From positions 1-35,102 of the forward strand of contig JAZDMB010000062.1 in the NCBI GenBank assembly GCA_043801445.1: DNA of 35,102 bases, given 5' to 3'. Positions 14,712-22,009 of the stretch are shown here, piece by piece. Origin of the DNA: JAZDFP01 sp043801445 (GTDB taxonomy: Bacteria; Planctomycetota; MHYJ01; JACQXL01). Numbering within the stretch: position 1 is the stretch's first letter; every line of letters begins with the position of its first letter. Made by a program: the position numbers and the translations under genes. Under the pieces are notes generated by a model that worked only from the letters and a program-made list of their open reading frames with translations, was not told the DNA's origin and did not search any database.

Positions 14712-16220
14712 ATGAAACATATATCTTTAGTATTATTTATTATAGCCATATTTGTGAATGGATTGTATGCACAGGAAGAAACACCAAAGACAGGCGGACC
14801 ATTTCCGGTTAAACTTGAAAAGCCTTCCTCCGAATATTATCTATATGTTCCTGATGGATATGCTCATGATAAATCATGGCCTCTTCTTATAGCGTTGCAT
14901 GGCGCAGGTGATACTGCCAGGAATTTCATCGGCGCATGGACCGGTAATGCATCGAAATACGGATATATCGTTCTGGCTGTCAAATCGGCTGCCCAGGGCT
15001 GGGTCAAAAGCGATGGTCCGCTCATTTTGTCAGCTATCGAGGATGTCAAAAAGCAATACCTGATTAATCATGACTTGGTATTCATAGCCGGATTTTCATC
15101 AGGGGCTTTTATGGTATCCGAATTCGGCATGGATAATTATAAGCTTTTCCGGATTATTGCAACGTTTGCCGGTGCGACTTTTATGAGCGCGCCTCAACCT
15201 GCCAAAGATAGAATCAGCATTTTTATAATCTGCGGAGCGCAAGACCTTAATATGATTTCATCTAAACAGGGCCTGACCGTTCTTAAATCAGGTAATATGG
15301 ACGTTGAATTAAAGGAAGTCCCGAATCTGGGACACGCTATGCGTAATGAGGACATCGATTGGTTATGCGAAAGGATAGAGGAGAAAACGCAATCACTTAA
15401 AGACCTGATGCGGAGAGCTAAATTAGCCAGGAATGAGAAACGTTATCGTGATGCCATCTCTGCATGTAACGGCATTGTTGCCAAGGAATCCGATGCAGAC
15501 ACCAAAGCGCTGGAACAGGCTCAGAAAGACGCCAAGAAATCTTTGGCAGACATGGAAAAACTCGCCCAGGATTCTATGAAAAAGGCAAAAGAGTTTGTTA
15601 AAAATGGTAAAACAAAGGATGCGAAACGATTGTTACTGCAAATCTCAAAGGACTTTGCCGGACTGGCACTGGTGCAAGAAGCAGTCCAGGAGATTAAAAC
15701 TCTGCCTAAAAGCGTGCTGATGATAATCGCCTCAAAGAATTTCCGAGATGAGGAACTTTTTACTCCGAAGGAAATATTTGAAAAGGCATCGTTAAATGTT
15801 ACCATTGCTTCTTCATCGCTGAATGAAGCCAAAGGAATACCCGGTAAGACTGTAAAGCCACAGATGCTTATCAGGGATGTCAATGTTGAGGATTGGGATA
15901 TTATAGTTTTTGTCGGTGGTATTGGAGCGAAGGAATACTACGACGATAAAGTTGCTCATAAAATAGCAACCGAGACGGTGAAGCAAAATAAGGTGTTGGG
16001 TGCGATTTGTTTGGCGCCCGGTATCCTGGCTAATGCCGGCATTTTGAAGGATAAGAATGCAACTGTATGGAAGGATGAAAAAGACTTGATGGTTAAACAA
16101 GGCGCAAATTACTCTGAGAAAGATGTAGAGGTTGACGGTAAGATTATTACCGCCTCCGGTCCTGCATTTTCCGCAGAATTTGCCGAACAGATATTAAAAG
16201 TATTTAAAGGAACTGAATAA
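14712..16220 (+). CDS. Secreted esterase (alpha/beta hydrolase) fused to DJ-1/PfpI domain
   Basis: The 502-residue product starts with a signal peptide (cleavage near LYA-QEE, residue 20). Residues about 35-225 are an esterase of the PHB-depolymerase/LpqC type: ALHGAG oxyanion loop (61-66), nucleophile S129 in GFSSGA, likely D178 (GAQDLN) and H208 (LGHAM). Residues about 230-330 are a charged helical linker, partly coiled coil. Residues about 333-502 are a DJ-1/PfpI domain with nucleophile-elbow cysteine C433 in AICLAPGILANAGIL. Combining a serine esterase with a PfpI domain in one exported protein is unusual as far as I know; the substrate is unknown. The stop is one base from the serS start, so the two genes are almost certainly co-transcribed. 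Confidence 0.8.
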   Translation: MKHISLVLFIIAIFVNGLYAQEETPKTGGPFPVKLEKPSSEYYLYVPDGYAHDKSWPLLIALHGAGDTARNFIGAWTGNASKYGYIVLAVKSAAQGWVKSDGPLILSAIEDVKKQYLINHDLVFIAGFSSGAFMVSEFGMDNYKLFRIIATFAGATFMSAPQPAKDRISIFIICGAQDLNMISSKQGLTVLKSGNMDVELKEVPNLGHAMRNEDIDWLCERIEEKTQSLKDLMRRAKLARNEKRYRDAISACNGIVAKESDADTKALEQAQKDAKKSLADMEKLAQDSMKKAKEFVKNGKTKDAKRLLLQISKDFAGLALVQEAVQEIKTLPKSVLMIIASKNFRDEELFTPKEIFEKASLNVTIASSSLNEAKGIPGKTVKPQMLIRDVNVEDWDIIVFVGGIGAKEYYDDKVAHKIATETVKQNKVLGAICLAPGILANAGILKDKNATVWKDEKDLMVKQGANYSEKDVEVDGKIITASGPAFSAEFAEQILKVFKGTE

Positions 16221-16221
16221 T

Positions 16222-17493
16222 ATGTTAGATTTAGAATTCATCAGGAAAAATATAGACCTGGTCAAGAAAGCCATTCAGGATAAAGGTGATAAGGTTGACA
16301 TAGATAAGATTGTGGAACTTGATAAACAGCGGCGCCAGATAATCACTAACCTTGATAAACTGCGCAGCGAACGCAGGAAATCATCAGAGGAAATTGCCAT
16401 TCTCAAGAAAAATAAACAGGATGCTGATACTCTGATACAGAAAATGAAATTGGTATCAGATGAAGTCACCAAACTTGAAGAAGAAGAACGGAATATAGAA
16501 AAGTCATTTTCTGATGCCCTTAGCTGGATTCCTAATATACCTGCAAAGGATGTTCCGGTGGGCAGGGGAGCCGAGGATAATATTGAAGTCAAACACTGGG
16601 GCGAACGCAAGGCATTTGATTTTACCCCTTTTCCGCATTGGGAAATAGGGCAGAAATTGGGCATTCTCCAATCTGAAACTGCCGGCAAGATAACAGGTTC
16701 AGGTTTTATAATGCTTTCGGGTCCGGGCGCCAGATTAGAACGGGCGCTTATAAACTTTATGATTGACCTGCATACTAAAAAGCACGGATTCAGGGAGATT
16801 CTGCCGCCGTATCTGGTCAATCGCCAGACGATGTATTCTACAGGCCAACTGCCTAAATTAGAAAACGATATGTATCGGACACGTGAGGATGACTTGTTTC
16901 TGATACCGACTGCTGAGGTGCCTCTGACCAATATGTGGCGTGACGAGGTTATACCTGATGAAAAACTGCCTCTTTATTATGTAGGTGCTACGCCTTGTTT
17001 CCGCCGTGAAGCTGGTTCTTACGGCAAGGATACCCGCGGTATTGTCAGGGTCCACCAGTTTAACAAGGTGGAATTGGTTAAATTCGTGCATCCTGATACC
17101 TCATTTGACGAACTGGAAAAATTACTCTTATGCGCCGAATCTGTGCTTCAGGCATTGGGATTGGAATATCGGGTAGTGAAACTATGTACGACGGAGATGA
17201 GTTTTGCTTCAGCCAAGACCTATGACATAGAAGCCTGGGCGCCGGGATTGGGACGCTATCTTGAGGTCTCATCCTGCGGTAATTTCACTGACTTTCAGGC
17301 ACGACGGGGCAATATCAGATTCAGAGCAAAGGATGGCAAAACACGATTAGTGCATACGCTAAATGGCTCTGGTGTTGCGCTTCCCAGAACTCTTATCTGC
17401 TTATTAGAGACATATCAGCAAAAAGACGGCTCTGTGCTGATACCCAAAGTTCTTCAGCCATATATGGATGGAGTAGAGAAAATCAGTATATAG
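16222..17493 (+). CDS. serS: Seryl-tRNA synthetase
   Basis: Charges tRNA-Ser (and tRNA-Sec if present) with serine. The 423-residue product has the N-terminal coiled-coil tRNA-binding arm (about 28-100), then the class II core with motif 2 (ATPCFRREAGSYGKDTRG) and motif 3 (GSGVALPRTLICLLETYQ), and the serine-site signature TAEVPLTNM. Length is normal for bacterial SerRS. AAAGGA at the end of the upstream esterase gene serves as ribosome binding site. Confidence 0.97.
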   Translation: MLDLEFIRKNIDLVKKAIQDKGDKVDIDKIVELDKQRRQIITNLDKLRSERRKSSEEIAILKKNKQDADTLIQKMKLVSDEVTKLEEEERNIEKSFSDALSWIPNIPAKDVPVGRGAEDNIEVKHWGERKAFDFTPFPHWEIGQKLGILQSETAGKITGSGFIMLSGPGARLERALINFMIDLHTKKHGFREILPPYLVNRQTMYSTGQLPKLENDMYRTREDDLFLIPTAEVPLTNMWRDEVIPDEKLPLYYVGATPCFRREAGSYGKDTRGIVRVHQFNKVELVKFVHPDTSFDELEKLLLCAESVLQALGLEYRVVKLCTTEMSFASAKTYDIEAWAPGLGRYLEVSSCGNFTDFQARRGNIRFRAKDGKTRLVHTLNGSGVALPRTLICLLETYQQKDGSVLIPKVLQPYMDGVEKISI

Positions 17494-17543
17494 GCAAAGG
17501 TATAGATAAAGAAGATGTAAATGTGTCAAGAAGTGATATAATT

Positions 17544-18587
17544 ATGTTCAAATTAAATAAATGGCAAATAGTAGGAGTATTTATTTTAGCGCTTATTTTA
17601 CTATGCAATTCACTTGTTGCTATAGCCTCTACTGCCGGTCTTTCTAACGGGGCAAGCGAAACTACTATTGAGGATGTAAATTTTGTAGAGTTATTGATGG
17701 GTGATAAAATCTCTAACGAGGATTTACATGACCATGTGGTAGTAATACTATTGTTTCGTCTTATGGATAGTTATCAGGAGGACATGCATAAGATGGTGGA
17801 ATGGCATAAAAAATATAGTTCTAACGGTCTTATCTTAATTGGATTATATCCAGGAGATAAATCTAAAAAGGTTATTGAGTTTTGTAAATCAAAGAATTTG
17901 CCGTTCCCTATATATCAAACATGGGATAGGCCTACTCCTCGTCTTATGGTCTTTGACCATAAGGGTAAAATGATTTTTGACGGTTCTCCATCAATGGGAT
18001 ACGGGAAAGTGGATACAGCGATGCAATCCTTACCAGATCCCATTATTGGAGAAGGTCCTTATAAGAAACTTGATGAATTGGCACAAAAAGCCAAAGGACG
18101 TAAGGATTTAGGACAGATACTTTTAACCTTAAAAACGAAATATCTGAATTCAGAAGATGCTGATGAAAAATCAGAAGCAAAAAAGCTGATAGAAGGTATC
18201 TCTCGTTTCGGCAATAAATTAATCGAGCAGGCCGGTAAAAATAAAGAGACAGAGCCGCTGATTACTTATAACCTTTATCAGGATTTGGCATTACTCTTTA
18301 AAGGAGATGAAATTGCTAATAAAGTGGAAAAAATCCTTAAGGAACTTGAAAAGGATAAGAATTTTCAGGACAATCTCAAAGCCGATAAGGAACTCGCAGA
18401 TATTATGCCTCAAATAGAGAGACTAAATGGTTGTAGGAGGCATCAATCATATAATAAACAGTGTGTGGCTTGTCAAAAAATGAATCCGTCACTTGCAAAA
18501 CTCATAAAAACGGCTCAAGGACTGGTAGAATGTTATCCTTCTTCTCCGGCTGCTGAGAAGGTTAAAGAACTTCTGCCTCTCGATTAG
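17544..18587 (+). CDS. Exported redoxin-fold protein lacking CXXC, with helical C-terminal part
   Basis: The 347-residue product begins with a signal or anchor segment (QIVGVFILALILLCNSLVAIAS). Residues about 40-150 have the layout of TlpA/AhpC-type thioredoxin domains (VVVILLFRLMDSYQEDMHKM, then NGLILIGLYPGD and TPRLMVFDHKGKMIFDG), but the usual WCxxC is replaced by MDSYQ, so disulfide chemistry at that site is excluded. The rest is helical and charged, with a CVACQ motif near the end. It may be a structural or binding module. An upstream GTG at 17523 is in frame; ATG at 17544 was chosen because AGAAGTGAT precedes it and it puts the hydrophobic segment near the N-terminus. It follows serS by 50 nt. 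Confidence 0.7.
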   Translation: MFKLNKWQIVGVFILALILLCNSLVAIASTAGLSNGASETTIEDVNFVELLMGDKISNEDLHDHVVVILLFRLMDSYQEDMHKMVEWHKKYSSNGLILIGLYPGDKSKKVIEFCKSKNLPFPIYQTWDRPTPRLMVFDHKGKMIFDGSPSMGYGKVDTAMQSLPDPIIGEGPYKKLDELAQKAKGRKDLGQILLTLKTKYLNSEDADEKSEAKKLIEGISRFGNKLIEQAGKNKETEPLITYNLYQDLALLFKGDEIANKVEKILKELEKDKNFQDNLKADKELADIMPQIERLNGCRRHQSYNKQCVACQKMNPSLAKLIKTAQGLVECYPSSPAAEKVKELLPLD

Positions 18588-18724
18588 CTTCCGGTTTATC
18601 GGTGTTCTATAATTCGGAATCAGTCATATCAAATTTAATAATGCACCTATCTAATTGCAGGCAGGTAGAATTAGAGAAAATTCTGTTAATGCTTTAAACC
18701 TGCCGTGATACTACCAGTATTTCG

Positions 18725-18753
18725 TTGACATCCATATTATTATCATATAGGAT
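18725..18753 (+). promoter_or_regulatory. Possible sigma-70-type promoter of the CCA gene
   Basis: TTGACA (18725-18730), a 17-nt spacer, then TAGGAT (18748-18753, four of six to consensus). The -10 would overlap the ribosome binding site AGGAT and put the start point close to the ATG at 18761, which would make the mRNA nearly leaderless. Alternatively this is chance. Confidence 0.25.
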
Positions 18754-18760
18754 TTTCGTT

Positions 18761-20077
18761 ATGATTAGCGAGCATAATAATTCATATAAGATTGCTTTGA
18801 GCGTGGTAAAGAAACTCCAGTCAAAAGGGTTTCAGGCATATTTTGCCGGCGGTTGTGTCCGCGACCAGCTGATGAAACGACCTCCAAAAGATTATGATGT
18901 GGCGACTAATGCCAGACCTGCTGATGTGATAAAATTATTCAAGAAGACCCTGGCTATCGGTAAGGCATTCGGCGTGGTGGCGGTGATTATTAAAGGTCAG
19001 GAGGTAGAGGTTACTACTTTCAGGACCGAGGGTAAATACAGCGATGGCAGGCATCCTGATAGCGTTAAATATGTCCGGAGGGATGATGATGTTGCCAGAC
19101 GCGATTTTACAATCAACGGATTGCTTTATGACCCCATTAAATTAGAGTTGATTGACCTGGTCCACGGCAGGGCAGATATCAAGGCAAAGATTATCAGGAC
19201 GATTGGCAGTCCTGCAGAACGGTTCAAGGAAGATAAATTGCGGATGATGCGGGCAATTAGGTTCGCCTGCGAATTGGGTTTTTCCATTGACTCCGGGATA
19301 AAAGAAGCCATTTCATCGCTGGCTCCACAGATAACCAAGATAAGCAGGGAACGAATCAGAGAGGAATTACGGCGGATATTAATCTGTCCGAACCGTGATA
19401 AGGGAATAAAATTATTGGATGAGACAAAATTATTAAAGCAGGTTTTACCCGAAGTATCCAAAATGAAAGGGGTGAAACAGCCGGTTCAATTCCATCCTGA
19501 AGGCGATGTTTTTGTGCATACGGTGGCAACCTTGAGACATCTCAGGAATCCTTCGTTTGAATTGGCATTAGCCACGTTGTTGCATGATGTCGGCAAACCC
19601 GGTACCTTTATGATAACCGACCGTATCAGGTTCCACGAGCATGAACGGGTCGGCTCGGAGATTGCCGAGCGCATCTGTAAGCGGCTGAAACTTTCTAATT
19701 CAGAGACCGAAACTATATGCTGGATTATAAGCAAGCATCTGGTTTTCAAAGATATAGATAAGATGCGTGTCAGTACGTTAAAGCGGTTATTCAGCCACCC
19801 GGCTTATCCCCAATTAGCAGAATTACATCGGGCAGACCGGTTAGGCAGTGATATGGACATCAAGCCATATAATGTTGCGGCAAGACTATACCGCAAACTT
19901 TCCAAAGAGAATCTCAAACCACCGCCGCTGATAAATGGTTATGATTTGATTAAGATGAGATTTAAACCGGGACCGATTTTCTCCAAGATACTCAAAGTCA
20001 TAGAAGAGGTACAATTAGAGAAAGAGATTACGACTAAAGAAGAGGCGATTAAATTGGTTAGGAAATTATTTAAATAG
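18761..20077 (+). CDS. CCA tRNA nucleotidyltransferase (class II, with HD domain)
   Basis: Adds or repairs the 3' CCA of tRNAs. The 438-residue product has the class II head AGGCVRDQLMKRPPKDYDVA with the DxD metal site, RRDFTINGLLYD, the neck with RERIREELRRIL, and a C-terminal HD phosphohydrolase domain (FVHTVATLRHL, LLHDVGKPGTF, HEHERVGSE). A poly(A) polymerase of the same superfamily or an A-adding member of a split CCA pair cannot be excluded from sequence alone. ATG 18761 has AGGAT seven bases upstream; an upstream TTG at 18725 in frame has no ribosome binding site. Confidence 0.88.
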   Translation: MISEHNNSYKIALSVVKKLQSKGFQAYFAGGCVRDQLMKRPPKDYDVATNARPADVIKLFKKTLAIGKAFGVVAVIIKGQEVEVTTFRTEGKYSDGRHPDSVKYVRRDDDVARRDFTINGLLYDPIKLELIDLVHGRADIKAKIIRTIGSPAERFKEDKLRMMRAIRFACELGFSIDSGIKEAISSLAPQITKISRERIREELRRILICPNRDKGIKLLDETKLLKQVLPEVSKMKGVKQPVQFHPEGDVFVHTVATLRHLRNPSFELALATLLHDVGKPGTFMITDRIRFHEHERVGSEIAERICKRLKLSNSETETICWIISKHLVFKDIDKMRVSTLKRLFSHPAYPQLAELHRADRLGSDMDIKPYNVAARLYRKLSKENLKPPPLINGYDLIKMRFKPGPIFSKILKVIEEVQLEKEITTKEEAIKLVRKLFK

Positions 20078-20099
20078 AGATAGCAATACCAGAGATTCT

Positions 20100-20233
20100 G
20101 CCACAGAGGCACAGAGAACACGGAGCCAAAATAATTATAAGGGAACCATGAATCCAAGATTAATGAATTTCCTATTTCCCTGGATTCCTTATAAATGAAC
20201 TGTATTTCTCTGTGAACTCGTTGTTTCTGTGGC
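20100..20233. repeat. TTATAAGGA palindromic element, copy D
   Basis: The best-preserved copy: outer arms GCCACAGAGGCACAGAGAAC (20100-20119) and TTTCTGTGGC (20224-20233), and core arms TTATAAGGGAACCATGAATC and TGGATTCCTTATAA (20181-20194), with AATCCA pairing exactly with TGGATT. It lies between the convergent CCA and pseudopilin genes. Confidence 0.75.
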
Positions 20234-20279
20234 TAATTTTTAACGGTATTATTTTGGAGTATTAGGTATAGTGGATTAC

Positions 20280-21290
20280 TTATCTTAGTCTCACAGCTCC
20301 CCACGGTGTTACTTCCAAGGTAAAAGAATCCTTTGTCGAGGATGAGGTTAATTTTATTATGGGTATGCTTTGTGTGAGATTGCCGTTTTTATCGAATCTT
20401 ATTAATATCGGAGTTGTTGGAGTGGTGAAGCCTGTTCCATAATCAACTTGAATAGATACATCTGGTTCTAATTGCAGACGTTCTGTTTCACTCACGATAG
20501 ATACTTTTACTTCATCAATCATTCCATTAAAAGGACTGGTTGGACTGCTTACGTTGAAATTCCATTTGCCTAAAGGGGCATTTGCAGTACCGGATATCTG
20601 TTCAACAAGAGTGTTATTTATATAGAAAGAAAACATTCCCGAACCATCGGTGTAATTAGATTCATAAACCATTGATAGATAACTCCAGCGTTCATAAGGA
20701 ATAGTTGAAGCAGTATTAGTAGTGAGCGAGCCATAGGTTAATTTGACGCTGTTATCCGGGTTTAGAGCAATATTCCCGTTAGTCAAGTCAATAATGGTTC
20801 TTTCTGTGAAACTGGCTGAATTGGTCGGTGATATCCAGCATTCGATGGCAATGCCTTGGTTTTTGCTGACTACAGGAATAGTGCCGCATGTAGCATAGCC
20901 TGTGGTGGTAATCATAAGCCCATTACCGATTCTTCCATACGCTTCGATATTGGCATCACCCTGTAATTTTGCATTATTCCCGAATGCGCCGGTAGAAGAT
21001 TTGTTGTTAACATCCTCAAAATGCCATAGTCCCATGGTTCGGCGTGCGCAGGAGTAAATTTGTTTTTGTCCGGCGTCAATGACAACTGTTGTGCCTCCTT
21101 TTTCGGCCATAGCATTACTGCGGGTATAGCGAGTAAGAGAAACGATTTCTCCGCGAAGTGCCTGGAATCCGAATTGTCTGCCCGAATGAGATAAAACCGC
21201 CAGACCAATACCGGCTATCATAGCCATAATGGTCATAACCACTAATAACTCAATTATCGTAAACCCATTACTATTTTTCGAACATTTCAT
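20280..21290 (-). CDS. Type IV pseudopilin with LamG-like insertion (GspH/FimT-like)
   Basis: The 336-residue product has a type III (prepilin) signal, SNGFTIIELLVVMTIMAMIAG, cut before the Phe by a prepilin peptidase, with the conserved Glu5. The N-terminal pilin part resembles GspH (ALRGEIVSLTRYTRSNAMAEKGGTTVVID), and the GspH-like strand tail returns at the C-terminus (LTSSSTKDSFTLEVTPWGAVRLR). Between them (about 85-270) is a LamG/concanavalin-like domain (GLWHFEDVNNKSSTGAFGNNA ... FNGMIDEVKVS). It probably assembles in a type II secretion or pilus-like fibre and displays a sugar-binding module (inference). It follows the other pseudopilin by 15 nt in the same direction. Confidence 0.85.
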   Translation of the reverse strand: MKCSKNSNGFTIIELLVVMTIMAMIAGIGLAVLSHSGRQFGFQALRGEIVSLTRYTRSNAMAEKGGTTVVIDAGQKQIYSCARRTMGLWHFEDVNNKSSTGAFGNNAKLQGDANIEAYGRIGNGLMITTTGYATCGTIPVVSKNQGIAIECWISPTNSASFTERTIIDLTNGNIALNPDNSVKLTYGSLTTNTASTIPYERWSYLSMVYESNYTDGSGMFSFYINNTLVEQISGTANAPLGKWNFNVSSPTSPFNGMIDEVKVSIVSETERLQLEPDVSIQVDYGTGFTTPTTPILIRFDKNGNLTQSIPIIKLTSSSTKDSFTLEVTPWGAVRLR

Positions 21291-21305
21291 AAATTAGATA
21301 CAGAA

Positions 21306-21962
21306 TTATTGAGACCAATTATTGATATCGTCTTGATTGGTCGAGCGAGTGTGTAATCCGTTAGTATTTTTTTCATCAGGTCCAACTGACCATATTTGAA
21401 AGGTAAGAGGCATATAATATGTGGCAGTAGCTGCGTCCCTTTGAGGCGCGATAGCATCACCACCAGTTCTTGTGAACGAGTAATTACTGCCTTTAGTAGG
21501 AGTATCATAATCCCGTGAATGGAAATATACAAAAGGATTATTCCATACATCAACAATCTCACGCAGTTGGGTATCGCCAAACCACCAGTTAGTCGGAGCT
21601 GTTGAACAACTGTCACCATCAAGATTAGTGTATTTATCGTTAGAAACTGATAATAGAAAAGGACCTCCTTTGTTCTGGTCAGAAAGGCAGGCGACAACGG
21701 ATTCAATGCCATTGTTGGTTCCATTGGATGTTCCCGAATATAGGTCTGATAGGTCAGTAGGGGGGTAGTCGCCATAAACGACATAATAAGATTCCAGTCC
21801 CGCTTGAATATTTGATATCAAGGTCCTGGTGGCTAATGCCTTAGCGTTTTTTCTGGCAGACGCGAAACCGCCAATGAGTATTGTTGACAGCAGGGAAATA
21901 ATACCGATGACTACTAATAATTCTAATAATGTAAATCCGTTATTTTTTATATTATTTTTCAT
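21306..21962 (-). CDS. Type IV pseudopilin, GspG-like
   Basis: The 218-residue product has the prepilin signal NNGFTLLELLVVIGIISLLS with Glu5 and a long hydrophobic helix. The body has the GspG layout: ALATRTLISNIQAGLESYYVVYGDYPP followed by a variable region with LREIVDVWNNPFVYF and a C-terminal IWSVGPDEKN, which in GspG proteins lies near a calcium site. Longer than typical GspG. The start has AAAGGTGAT upstream. It probably forms an operon with the LamG pseudopilin (15-nt gap). No secretion ATPase or platform gene lies in the window. Confidence 0.85.
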   Translation of the reverse strand: MKNNIKNNGFTLLELLVVIGIISLLSTILIGGFASARKNAKALATRTLISNIQAGLESYYVVYGDYPPTDLSDLYSGTSNGTNNGIESVVACLSDQNKGGPFLLSVSNDKYTNLDGDSCSTAPTNWWFGDTQLREIVDVWNNPFVYFHSRDYDTPTKGSNYSFTRTGGDAIAPQRDAATATYYMPLTFQIWSVGPDEKNTNGLHTRSTNQDDINNWSQ

Positions 21963-22009
21963 AAATCACCTTTCATAGTTATATTGTTTTCTATGAACTA
22001 TTCCATTTT

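Noticed and set aside
18588..18724. RNA gene in the gap before the CCA gene
   Set aside because: A short CCTGC/GCAGG-type pairing exists (around 18658-18705) but no tRNA, RNA-family or terminator pattern could be built.
21287..21784. 165-codon frame overlapping the GspG-like gene on the same strand
   Set aside because: The alternative frame at 21306-21962 has a perfect prepilin signal, a ribosome binding site and family motifs; this one has none.
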